From Archivesica marissinica (Eukaryota; Mollusca; Bivalvia; Venerida; Vesicomyidae): 64,000 nt of DNA. Shown one piece after another: positions 45,299 to 55,862 of this stretch. The translations under genes were made by a program, and so were the position numbers. Under the pieces are notes generated by a model. It worked only from the letters and a program-made list of their open reading frames with translations. It was not told where the DNA came from and did not search any database. Numbering within the stretch: position 1 is the first letter of the stretch; the number at the start of each line of letters is the position of its first letter. The DNA lies in the NCBI GenBank assembly GCA_014843695.1, contig CM026400.1, forward strand, positions 32,431,500 to 32,495,499, given 5' to 3'.

Positions 45299-45520
45299 GA
45301 CGCTAGCGGCAGATCAAATCACTTTTGCAAACAGCATAGAGCCAGATCAGACGGCACAGAACATGCTATCTGATCAGGCTCTATGCTGTTTGCTTTTCGG
45401 ATAGTGGAGTTAAAACTCTTGATTGAATAGCAAACAACATAAATCCTGATCACACGCGGGGCTGATCTGGATCTATGTTGCTTGCAAATGTGATTTTATT
45501 TACTCAGCAGGAAAAGAGTT
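45299..45520. mobile_element. M2a MITE
   Basis: Left terminus eroded (ACGCTAGCGGCAGATCAAAT), right terminus CAGGAAAAGAGTTAA. Both hairpins intact: CATAGAGCCAGATCAGACGG against CTGATCAGGCTCTATG. Confidence 0.85.
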
Positions 45521-46359
45521 AAAACATACATATCATATAATCCAACTACATGTATATTCCACACAACACGTCATCACAAGTTATCCTAAAGTCATCTAAC
45601 ATCCATATACAACTCATAAATCTGCTTTACAATTATCATACAGTCCTGTAATTATGAAAACGTGAACTATTTTAAAGCAACCATTATCTTCAATACGATC
45701 AAACATTCCTAATATTATATCCATATCTTCTACTCACAAAACGCAAAAAATTTGTTCAAAGTTTCGAGTTGTCTTTAAACATCCGAGCTGCAGTCGAAAC
45801 TTAAATGAAACATTTGTTCACTGCAGTCGAAATTTAAATCAAACATTTGTTCACTGCAGTCGAAACTTAAATCTAACATTTGGTTCACTAATTTTAATAC
45901 ACCTCCATCGCGTTCGTACACAAGAAAATACCCGATGAAACACAGCCATAAATTAGCATGACAACAATTTACACACCGTAAAGAAACCGTAACTATCTAG
46001 GAAAGATAAATATATATATATCCACACGAAATTATCACCATTTTTGACAATTCACATCACCCGAAACATTAATTTCATATTTATGTTCCACTATGAAACC
46101 AAGCGATCTAAATATCCAAGTTGACACCTTTTTGTCATCAATGAAAACACTTTGAATTCAATGCTTCACTGACCATTTTAATCTCTATTATTGAAGTCAT
46201 CCAAGCAGGGGAAATAACCCTCAAAGCCTCAGCAGGCAAATAAATATGACACTGAGAAGATGCGGTGACATTATTAGTATAGCTATGATACAATATATAC
46301 GATCAATCATAAGGTTGCAGTGCAACCAACAAGACATTCCGCCATTTCAGATCGCATAT
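45521..46359. other. Unique AT-rich stretch with a short triplication
   Basis: GCAGTCGAAACTTAAAT followed by ACATTTGTTCA recurs three times at about 45790-45895. Nothing else recognised. Confidence 0.45.
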
Positions 46360-46605
46360 TTAACCCATTTGATTCTGGATACAATTCAAACAGTATTTGC
46401 AAAGAACATAGAGCCAGATCAGCTGCCACGGAACATGCCGTCTGATCAGGCTCTATGCTGTTTGCTATTCAGATGATCTTGCTAAAACACTTGGCTATGT
46501 AGCAAACAACATAGATCCTGATCTGCACAAGAGTCTCGCTGCGGCTGATCTGGATCTATGTTGTTTGCAAAAGCCTTTAAATGTATGCAGAATGAAATGG
46601 GTTAA
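46360..46605. mobile_element. M2b TTAA MITE, complete
   Basis: TTAACCCATTTGATTCTGGA to GCAGAATGAAATGGGTTAA, with TTAA at both ends. Hairpin halves GAGCCAGATCAGCTGCC and GTCTGATCAGGCTC are visible. Confidence 0.88.
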
Positions 46606-46636
46606 GTAAGAGTATTGAAAACTGACCAGAATTTGT

Positions 46637-46746
46637 GTGGAATTTAAATGCCTTGCCTAAGGGCAGAATCGTAACAGCTCCAGCGGGGCTCGAACTCCAG
46701 GTCTTTCGCACCTGAAGCGAACACGCTACCACTGCGTTATCACAAT
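46637..46746 (-). repeat. S1 SINE copy, tail truncated
   Basis: GTGGAATTTAAATGCCTTGC to CGCTACCACTGCGTTATCAC, the head and first body segment only. Confidence 0.8.
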
Positions 46747-46797
46747 ATCCACTTTTCATTTACAACAGTACATAAAAGTTTAAAAGTTTTATTTGTT

Positions 46798-47155
46798 TAA
46801 CCCTTTCCCTCATAGAAGCACCTCTTGACGCCATTACCAATACGACATACATTGACAATGTAGTAGCCAAACCAATGCTCACAATAAAGGCCAGAATCTC
46901 ATGTAGTCCCAGTAATATCTATGTAGGTGGGATAGATATGGCGACTACTTATCCACTGCATGATAGCTAATTGGCTGTCGTTTGTATGGCGATATAATAG
47001 TATATTAACCTAAATCTCTATGTAGTCCCAGTAAAATCTATGGAGGTGGGATAGATATGGCGACTACTTATCCACTGCATGATGGCTAAATGACTGTCGT
47101 TTGTATGGAAATATAATAGTATATTAACTTAAATCTCTATGACGGAAAGGGTTAA
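46798..47155. mobile_element. M3 TTAA MITE, master-like copy
   Basis: Ends TTAACCCTTTCCCTCATAGA and CTATGACGGAAAGGGTTAA (inverted). Inside are GACGCCATTACCAATACGAC, GGTGGGATAGATATGGCGAC (occurring twice) and GGCTGTCGTTTGTATGG. Every module of this element is found amplified elsewhere in the window (18508, 42008, 44351). No coding capacity. Confidence 0.88.
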
Positions 47156-47434
47156 ATCCAGAAGGTCTCAGACCCATGTGGCATACATGTACAGATAAAC
47201 AAATATGGCAACAGAAAATCACTCTGTCAATATATGTAATTAATTATGCAACAGGAAAGCAAATATTTGTATACAAGACATGTTAACTTACTTTAAAGGC
47301 CCATAATGCTTTATGTACAAGTACAAATATTCAGTGTACTATTCCTCAAATATTGAATGCATGGTAAATGCAGAGAGAGCATGATGGGTAACTCATGTAG
47401 TGGATGCGAGTCCTGTAGTGGACCTGTTTGCATG

Positions 47435-48235
47435 GTACACTCCCACCTCACCGTGCATCCCACAAGGCACCTCACCATGCATCCCACCAGGCACCTCACC
47501 ATGCATCCCACCTCACCGTGCATCCCACCTCACCGTGTATCCCACCTCACAGTGTATCCCACCTCACCGTGTATCCCACCTCACCATGTATCCCACATCA
47601 CTGTGCATCCCACCTAACTGTGCATCCCACCTCACTGTGCATCCCACCTCACTGTGCATCCCACCTCACCATGCATCGCACCTCACTGTGCATCCCACCT
47701 CACCATGCATTCCACCTCACCACGCATCCCATCTCACCATGCATCCCACCTCACCATGCATCCCACCTCACCATGCATCCCACCTCACAGTGCATCCCAC
47801 CTCACAGTGCATCCACCTCACCATGCATCCCACCTCACTGTGCATCCCACCTCACAGTGCATCCCACCTCACCGTGCATCCCACCTCACCGTGCATCCCA
47901 CCTCACTGTGCATCCCACCTCACAGTGCATCCCACCTCACCATGCATCCCACCTCACTGTGCATCCCACCTCACCATGCATCCCACCTCACCATGCATCC
48001 CCCTCACAGTGCATCCCACCTCACAGTGCATCCCACCTCACCATGCATCCCACCTCACTGTGCATCCCACCTCACAGTGCATCCCACCTCACCGTGCATC
48101 CCCCTCACCGTGCATCCCACCTCACTGTGCATCCCACCTCACAGTGCATCCCACCTCACCATGCATCCCACCTCACCATGCATCCCACCTCACTGTGCAT
48201 CCCACCTCACCGTGCATCCCACCTCACCACAAGTC
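47435..48235. repeat. 18-bp array
   Basis: About 44 units of CCTCACCGTGCATCCCAC, with ACCATG, ACTGTG and ACAGTG variants. The 18-bp period keeps all frames open, which produces three overlapping artificial ORFs of 207-281 codons. No similarity to real proteins. Confidence 0.96.
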
Positions 48236-48516
48236 AGTTTAATTCATTGCCTTATATATGCCAAGCATCATAGGTAAGCAGAGACCTTCAAAAGCTTCAT
48301 GGAGCAACATAATACGATTATTGGTAAACCAAATTCCAATTTCCGTCATCATTATTCATTATTCATGAATCCATTTTGGAATAGAATAATCGGGGGGTAG
48401 GAGGGGGGGATGGTACATGGATAAACGTAATTTTCACTTTATGTAAATCTAAACTACCACAGTATATCCAGCATTACATTATCTGCAAGCTTTCTCAAGC
48501 TGGACCGTGGTTTATA
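48236..48516. other. Unique stretch
   Basis: Nothing recognised except a G-rich run near 48391-48410. Confidence 0.35.
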
Positions 48517-49480
48517 CACATTTATTGTAGCGAGATTGCGAAACAAGTCATTACAATATTAGATTGATCGCTCTCGAGACCTCATCCTGATGGACTCGGA
48601 AAACTCGAGACCTCATCCTGATGGACAAGGAACACTCGAGACGTCATCCTGATGGACAAGGAACACTCGAGACGTCATCCTGATGGACAAGGAAAACTCG
48701 AGATCTCATCCTGATAGCGACGGAAAACTCGAGACCTCATCCTGATGGACATGGAAAACTCGAGACCTCATCCTGATGGAGAAGGAAAACTCAAGACCTC
48801 ATCCTGATGGACAAGGAAAACTCAAGACCTCATCCTGATGAGAAGGAAAACTCAAGACCTCATCCTGATGGACACGAAAAACTCGAGACCTCATCCTGAT
48901 GGAGAAGGAAAACTCGAGACCTCATCCTGATGGAGAAGGAAAACTCAAGACCTCATCCTGATGGAGAAGGAAAACTCGAGACCTCATCTTGATGGACACG
49001 GAAAACTCGAGACCTCATCCTGATGGAGAAGGAAAACTCGAGACCTCATCCTGATGGAGAAGGAAAACTCAAGACCTCATCCTGATGGACAAGGAAAACT
49101 CGAGACCTCATCCTGATGGAGAAGGAAAACTCAAGACCTCATCCTGATGGACACGAAAAACTCGAGACCTCATCCTGATGGAGAAGGAAAACTCAAGACC
49201 TCATCCTGATGGACAAGGAAAACTCAAGACCTCATCCTGATGGACAAGGAAAACTCGAGACCTCATCCTGATGGACACGGAAAACTCAAGACCTCATCCT
49301 GATGGACACGGAAAACTCGAGACCTCATCCTGATGGACAAGGAAAACTCGAGACCTCACCCTGATGGACACGGAAAACTCGAGACCTCATCCTGATGGAC
49401 AGGGAAAATAGGCAAGGTGGATTTAAGTGTCTGGACTAACGACACCACCACTGTGGTTCTGACGGAGCTCAAACTCACAA
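48517..49480 (-). repeat. S1-related SINE expanded by an internal 31-bp array
   Basis: The left part (ACATTTATTGTAGCGAGATT, GATCGCTCTCGAGACCTCAT) and the right part (GGCAAGGTGGATTTAAGTGT, TGACGGAGCTCAAACTCAC) are the two ends of an S1-type SINE. Between 48570 and 49409 the internal segment CTCGAGACCTCATCCTGATG + GACAAGGAAAA is repeated about 27 times. Subtypes CTCAAG/CTCGAG and GAGAAGG/GACACGG alternate. Confidence 0.9.
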
Positions 49481-49548
49481 CTACAACACAGCCTATACCT
49501 CAACCCTCAAAATGTTCAAACTGAAAATCATGCAAATTCTAGAAATTC

Positions 49549-49767
49549 ACACAAATTTATTTTAGCTCGATTGCGAAACAAGTTCTTACAACTTATATTA
49601 ATCACTCTCGAGACCTCATTCCTGATGGAATCCATCGCCACGAAGGAGAGAGAATAGGCAATGTGGAAATTAAATGCCTTGCCTAATTGTAACGGTTCCA
49701 GCGGGGCTCTAACTCTGGACTTTTCCGGACATGAAACGAATGCACTACCACTGCTCTATCATGACCT
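49549..49767 (-). repeat. S1 SINE copy
   Basis: ACAAATTTATTTTAGCTCGA to CACTGCTCTATCATGACC. Full body, diverged B box (GGGCTCTAACTCTGG). Confidence 0.85.
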
Positions 49768-50719
49768 CCGCTGCAAGTTCAATAGCTTCCACTATAGTTT
49801 TACAACAACAGGATGAAAACCTCAATCAGACATTGTTTAATTATTTGGATTATTTCGTGTGGAAATGCAATATCCAAATTACATTATCTACATACCGTAA
49901 TTTGCTATGTATACCACGCTATCATGTATAATGCGCACCCACTTTTTGGCATGAAAATCTGGGGGAAACGTAGTTCTGGTGTATACCACGCACTGTAAAA
50001 TATCATTTTCACAAGCCAAAATTTCCGTAGGCTATAACTAACCCCCCCCCAGTACGAAGCCTACTCCCGCAGTGAACCATGTATCTTTAATTTAATTACA
50101 GTCATGAATATTTCATGACAATTCTCTACAACAAAAACATGCCTATATGATGACTAATTTAGAAACAGAACTCATTTTAGAACACTACACTAAGACTGAT
50201 TCCAAACCAAACTATATAAATTTGATCGATTGTTTTGCACAGACATTGTGGTATATCTTTGATCAGGTAAATTTGCCGTAATGAAAGTCACACTTTGGCG
50301 ACAAACTGGCACTTTGACATAACAAGTGTGAAATACTGCCTATTTACATTAAAGGGATCACAAACAATGAAAATTTGATACAACAAATAAGACATAAACG
50401 GAGTCAGTTATATGTAAAAATAATAGTATTTTAAACAGGACTTTGACCAGACTTTGACATAACCGGTGAATTTGACATAACCAACATTGAGATAACTGTA
50501 TATATACTTAAAGCGACACTATATTGTATGGAACAAAACTACTATAAAATTTGAAATTCCTTCCATTATATAGATAATTTGAATAATTATTGTCAGACAG
50601 TAAACAGTGTGGTTTTTTTTGCAATAAACAAACTGAAAGTGAAACTACTCCTTTCCTGATTTGATTTGCCACACCCTGCATTCTCTGTGAACGCATCATC
50701 TCTATTGGCAATCAGTACA
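49768..50719. other. Mostly unique AT-rich stretch
   Basis: GTATACCACGC occurs twice (about 49911, 49980), around ATAATGCGCACCCACTTTTT. No gene recognised. Confidence 0.4.
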
Positions 50720-51110
50720 TACAGTCAAACCTGTGTTAGTGGTCATCTCTATTAAGCAGCCAACTTGTATTAACCCATTTCATTCTGGATACCGTTCAAA
50801 CAGTATTTGCAAAGAACATAGAGCCAGATCAACCGCCATGGAACGTGCCGTCTGATCAGGCTGTATGCTGTTTGCTATTCAAATGACCTTGCTAAGACAC
50901 TTGGCTATGTAGCAAACAACATAGATCCTGATCAGCATGCAGCGTTACGCTGTGGCTGATCTGGATCTATGTTGTTTGCAAAAGCCTATAAATGTATCCA
51001 GAATGAAATGGGTTAAGCAGCCAGTTTCCAGATTCCCAATAAGTTGTTTTATTATACATTTGACCTCTATTAAGCAGCCACCTATGCTAAGCACTTTTTG
51101 AGATTGGCAT
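50720..51110. mobile_element. M4 element with nested M2b insertion
   Basis: Left end TACAGTCAAACCTGTGTTAG. The body has CTATTAAGCAGCCAACTTG and, after the insertion, GCAGCCAGTTTCCAGATTCC. The right terminus is lost. Confidence 0.8.
50770..51016. mobile_element. M2b TTAA MITE nested in M4
   Basis: TTAACCCATTTCATTCTGGA to TCCAGAATGAAATGGGTTAA. TTAA is at 50770-50773 and 51013-51016, and removing one copy plus the element rejoins the M4 sequence. Confidence 0.9.
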
Positions 51111-51414
51111 TGCCCGGTCTTGATTAACGTAAAAAGGACTATCGTAGTCAACATAACATTATATATTTTTCAATTATACGATAAATGTTAACAATTATGA
51201 ATTTCATTACCTCATAACTTTAGCAATATTACTTTTTAAAAAATTGTTACAGTTACTTTGAACATGACAATCACTTTAATTAATAAACTGTATTGTTTAA
51301 CCTGCGGCTAAAATATGTCAAGGAAGTTCACGACAGATTTCCAGAGTTTTCAGTTAGAAATAGGAAAAACACATTAACGAATTGTTGTCAGCTTTTTTTT
51401 TTTAATTAAGTTAA
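51111..51414. other. Unique AT-rich stretch
   Basis: Nothing recognised. Confidence 0.35.
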
Positions 51415-51790
51415 TTTAACGTCACTACTGGTTACCCATATGAGCGACGGGCTAGTTTACCTAACAACTCTTTCCTGGGCAGACTCCAGTGGTTAATCAG
51501 TACTTGGTGCACCAACCTGTCAAGAAACTGTCACCTTTTTTCATATAATGAGACACGGGGCTAGAACCCATGACAAACAGCGATGATAGGTTACAGTGGT
51601 ATACAAGTCAATGACTGTAACCCCTCGACCACGGAGGCGGACCCGTGACCATCAGTGATGATAGGTTACAGTGGTATACAAGTCAATGACTGTAACCCCT
51701 CGACCACGGAGGCGGACCCGTGACCACCAGCGATGATAGGTTACAGTGGTATACAAGTCAACGAATGTAACCCCTCGACCACGGAAGCGG
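51415..51790 (-). repeat. S3 SINE with three tandem head units
   Basis: Body CTCTTTCCTGGGCAGACTCC and CAGTACTTGGTGCACCAACC. The head segment GATAGGTTACAGTGGTATAC + CTCGACCACGGAGGCGGAC is then present three times at 75-bp spacing (51566-51790). Each head unit on the minus strand has the A box region and a shortened end at ACGGGTC, so the B box is present only next to the body, and decayed. Confidence 0.85.
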
Positions 51791-51858
51791 TGTCGTCAGG
51801 TACAATTATTTTATTTATTTATAGCCTTTATTTTACCACGGTATGCTGAGTTAAATTT

Positions 51859-52140
51859 GTGTGTTTTATGTTTATTTATCGTTGCTACTGGTTTCCCATA
51901 TTTCCCTGAAGAGATTAGTCATTTTAGATTTTTGGAGGATAGTGCAATGATACAGACAGAGACCAATTCCAGAGTCTCCTCTGGTTCTTTTACATGCACG
52001 CTGTAAAGCACCGACACGATACCTCGGTTTAATCCCATCTGAAAAACTGTTAATTTTATTAGGATCAGATGTGGGATCGAACCTGCGATCCCTGGATTAC
52101 CAGTCCAACGTGTCAACCACTCGACTACAGATCCGTCTGT
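51859..52140 (-). repeat. S2 SINE, nearly full length
   Basis: TTTTATGTTTATTTATCGTT to CACTCGACTACAGATCCGTC then TGT. The complete tRNA-Thr-like head is at the right end (CCTGGATTACCAGTCCAACG). Confidence 0.88.
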
Positions 52141-52584
52141 AAAAAAGTGTTAAACAACTAAGCACCAACTTTTCAAATGTTTCATTCTAGTTCACACATA
52201 AGTATTCCTATATTTCACACAACAAGGTGGTATACCCAAAGAAAATTTCGAAAGTTAACATTTTCAAAAGCATTTTACTTGATCAATTCACTTTAAATGG
52301 ATAAATAAAATCCTCAATTACACACCTAGAATAGGATTCAATCGAGTATACACAAACTGAATGAACCAGGCAGGTATTCCTCATTCCTGCAAGAAAACGC
52401 TTCCCAGATTACCATCAATTTTTAAATTTTATTGCAATTAAATCCGTAAAACATTAAGGGAGAGATGCCTATCATTATAAAAGGAAAACCCAATTTTTAC
52501 TTTCATTTACTCGTTCAATCAAGACAAATCGGCAAACAATCAAACTAAAGAGGTAACTTTGTACAAGCACAGTTACACGTTGTT
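52141..52584. other. Unique AT-rich stretch
   Basis: Nothing recognised. Confidence 0.35.
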
Positions 52585-52610
52585 GCTATAGGGTATTTGG
52601 GATTGTTTTT

Positions 52611-52802
52611 ATAGTTTACAAATTTATAAATATGAGCTTGATTGTGAAACAGGTTATTACAACATTATATTAATCACTCTCAAGACCTCATTCCTGATGG
52701 AATTCATTCATTCCATCGCCATGAGGGGCGAGGGGCGAGAGAAGAGGCAATGTGGAATTTAAGTGACTTGCTTGCCGATAGGCACAATTGTAACGGCTAC
52801 AT
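52611..52802 (-). repeat. S1 SINE copy flanked by minisatellite units
   Basis: TTACAAATTTATAAATATGA to CACAATTGTAACGGCTAC, with a small internal duplication (ATTCATTCATTCC, GGGGCGAGGGGCGAG). Just to its left, 52586-52608 resembles one unit of the array at 52850. Confidence 0.75.
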
Positions 52803-52849
52803 CTGGGCGCAAACATGGGCCTTAAATTTGACACCTAAAGCAAACTGGG

Positions 52850-53275
52850 TTGTTTTATGTGGGAGTATTTGGGGTTGTTTTCTAGGGGCATATTTGGGGG
52901 CTGTTCTATATGGGGTATTTGGGGGTTGTTTTATATGGGGTATGTGGGTGTGTTTTATATGGGGTATTTGGGGGCTGTTCTATATGGGGTATTTGAGGGT
53001 AGTTTTAGATGGGGTATTTGGGGGCTGTTCTATATTTATATGGGGTATTTGGGGGTTGTTTTATATGGGGTATGTGGGTGTGTTTTATATGGGGTATTTG
53101 GGGGCTGTTCTATATGGGGTATTTGGGGGTTGTTTTATATGGGGTATTTGGGGGTTGTTTTATATGGGGTATTTGTGGGTTGTTTTATATGGGGTATTTG
53201 GGGGCTGTTTTATATGGGGTATTTGGGGGCTGTTTTATATGGGGTATTTGGGGTTGTTTATACGACTATTTGTGG
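52850..53275. repeat. 25-bp G-rich array
   Basis: About 17 units of TTTTATATGGGGTATTTGGG + GGTTG, with CTGTTC variants. All three plus-strand frames are largely open, giving artificial ORFs. Confidence 0.93.
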
Positions 53276-53605
53276 TTATTTGGGGGAATACGTAGAGAGC
53301 CTAAATACTTGACATTATATGTTGCATACTGACTAAACCAGAGGCACATAGTAATTGTGTATATGCCATTTCTGTTATTATTATTATTATACCATTCTTA
53401 TTGAGCGCCCTTATCATAATAAAAATTACATGTTCAAAAGAGCTTTACATAAACATGTAATATAACGCACATATAACAATAAAAATCAAAAGATTACAAA
53501 ATGTAGAATGCAGGGTTAAAAGCATGTGATAAAAGTACAGAAAAAATGATATAATTTAGATTTTTACATGTTTTAAATAGTACACTTAAACTGATGAGGA
53601 ACCTA
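53276..53605. other. Unique AT-rich stretch
   Basis: A short ATT microsatellite lies at 53377-53389. Nothing else seen. Confidence 0.4.
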
Positions 53606-53812
53606 CTTAAAATAACAGTCTTTCAGATGGGACGTTAAACCGAGGTCTCGTGTCGGTGCTTTACACCGTGCACGTAAAAGAACCAGAGGAGACTCTGGAA
53701 TGGGTCTCTGTCTGTATCATTTGTACTATCCTCCAAAATCTAAAATGACTAATATCTTCAGGAGGCGTCGCTCATATGGGCAACCGGTACCGACGATAAA
53801 TAAACATAAAAC
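53606..53812 (+). repeat. S2 SINE body without head
   Basis: ACAGTCTTTCAGATGGGACG to GACGATAAATAAACATAAAA. The 5' tRNA-like head is missing. Confidence 0.88.
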
Positions 53813-54335
53813 CACCCCACCCTTATATAAAATTAGGTAAAAACGGGTGTGGGAATAAGAGGATTTGTGTTACAGTGTGTTTAAGATCAAATACAATCAA
53901 ACGGACAGACAGACACGCAGACAGACAGCAACTATATATATATACATACCATGAACCTGTAACCACCAACAACAAGACTTTGTCCACCGCGTTTGTTGCG
54001 GACAAACTCAATTTGAACTTGTTTGGAATTTGGAATGGTCATTTACCTATGAAGTGGGAATAAGAGTACTACTGGACAACAGCAAGTGGGAATAAAAGGA
54101 TTACACCCTCAACATAGGCCAAGTGGTGACATCATTAAAATTTGAAAGCCAGTAAGATAATGCTAGGCGCACATCTGAATGACGCAGCATTATATTAAAC
54201 ACAGTAGGAGGTAGTTCAGTCTCATTTACCATTTGAAAAGCATCCAATTATCAAGGCTGGCATGCACCAACTGGTAGTCTTGCAAACTAATACACTTAAA
54301 TGATGATTGAGATATAGAATACAATTTGTGAGCCA
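53813..54335. other. Unique AT-rich stretch
   Basis: Two 62-codon frames overlap on opposite strands near 53823-54063, without recognisable similarity. Confidence 0.35.
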
Positions 54336-54339
54336 TCTC

Positions 54340-54835
54340 CCTCACTTCCCCCTATTTGGGAGCTGTCACCCTCACTTCCACCTATTTGGGAGCTGTCTCC
54401 CTATCTTCTCTCTATTTGGGAGCTGCCTCCATGATTTCTCCCTATTTAGGAGCTGTCACCCTCACCTCCCCCTATTTGGGAGCTGTCTCCCTACCTTCTC
54501 TCTATTTGGGAGCTGCCTCCATGATTTCTCCCTATTTGGGAGCTGTCTCCTTCACGTCTCCGTATTTGGGAGCTGCCTCCCTCAATTCTTCCTATTTAGG
54601 AGCTGTCTCATTCACTTCTCCCTATTTGGGAGCTGCCGCCCTCAATTCTCCCTATTTGGGAGCTATCTCCCTTATTTGTCCCTATTTGGGAGCTGCCTCC
54701 CTCAAGTCTCCCTATTTGGGAGCTGTCTCCCTTATTTCTCCCTATTTGGGAGCTGCCTCAAACATTTCTCCCTATTTGTGAGCTGTCTCCCTCAATTTTC
54801 CCTATTTATGAGCTGCCTCCATCATTTCTCCCTAT
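54340..54835. repeat. 30-bp array
   Basis: About 16 units of CCTATTTGGGAGCTGTCTCC + CTCACTTCTC. The 30-bp period gives artificial ORFs of 141 and 188 codons. Confidence 0.94.
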
Positions 54836-54837
54836 TC

Positions 54838-54980
54838 TGCCATCTGATCAGGCTCTATGCTGTTTGCTATTAGGATAGTGTAGCTAAAACACTTGTCTCA
54901 GTAGCAAACAACATAGATCCTGATCTGGATCTATGTTGTTTGCACATTCCGTCAAATATATTCGGAAGGGTAAGGGTTAG
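54838..54980. mobile_element. M2 MITE, left part missing
   Basis: GCCATCTGATCAGGCTCTAT, AACATAGATCCTGATCTGGA and AAGGGTAAGGGTTAG. Joined directly to the 30-bp array. Confidence 0.75.
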
Positions 54981-55254
54981 TTTAAACAATATTTTCATTT
55001 CAATGAATATACATAGTATAATGATCACAATAAGAAAATACATGTAGGATTGAGGAGAAAGCGACTTGCTTATATGGCTACCTCTTTCCTACAGTAAGGT
55101 AAGGGTTAATCAATATTCTATTTCGTAATATCATTTATACACAATAAAAATGGTAACAAACACTCCAACAGTATTTCAGACACGGACAGGAATACAGATA
55201 GAACCACCAACCTTCTACAAGCCAAAACATTCATTGTCAACACGAGAACATGTG
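54981..55254. other. Short S4-like piece in unique sequence
   Basis: CAGACACGGACAGGAATACA and GATAGAACCACCAACCTTCT resemble S4 near 55178-55230. Confidence 0.4.
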
Positions 55255-55425
55255 GAGCTGGAGCCGTTACGATTGTACCCCTTAGGCAAGGCATTTAATT
55301 CCCACGTTGCCTCTTCTCTCTCCCTCGTGGCGATGGATTCCATTAGGAATGAGGTCTCGAGAGTGATTAATATAAGTTGTAAGAACTTGTTTCGCAATCG
55401 AGCTAAAATAAATTTGTATAAACTA
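55255..55425 (+). repeat. S1 SINE body without head
   Basis: GAGCCGTTACGATTGTACCC to AATAAATTTGTATAAACTA. Close to the 2705 copy. Confidence 0.87.
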
Positions 55426-55862
55426 ACACGAGAACATTATAATTTGGCGGGTTAAGGGTTAAAACGTTCAATAGATAATTGTCCAGGTGTCTTATCAACA
55501 CGAGAACATGATATCGGTCAAATCCTCGTGACTGGAACACAAGTAGGGTGGTCGCTACATGCGATTAAACATTAAAATACTGGTTTACATGATTCATACA
55601 AGGCCCAATTCTACAGGTTAAACGCAGTGTGAAATATTAATCCCGCCCTACTCGAGCTTACAATGGAATATCAAAGCGATATCATCCGTAAGTATCTCAT
55701 TATACGACACTGGATACAGCCCAACGTATCTCATTATACGACACTGGATACAGCCCAACGTACATATCTGTGCCGGGATTATACAGTTCATCCCGGGTCG
55801 TGGGCATTAAGCAGTATTACAGATCTAATTACGGCACGCATGAATATGTTTCCCATTCTTTA
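55426..55862. other. Unique stretch with a 34-bp duplication
   Basis: ATCTCATTATACGACACTGG + ATACAGCCCAACGT occurs twice in tandem at about 55695-55762. Confidence 0.6.

Noticed and set aside
47400..48277. Three overlapping plus-strand ORFs of 207-281 codons, rich in His, Pro and Ser
   Set aside because: They are frames of an 18-bp satellite without stop codons. The same DNA is open in all three frames, and no non-repeat protein sequence is attached.
54307..54873. 188-codon ORF rich in LFGSCLP repeats, which could look like a membrane protein
   Set aside because: The 30-bp satellite keeps the frame open, and another frame is equally open. There is no unique sequence with a start context.
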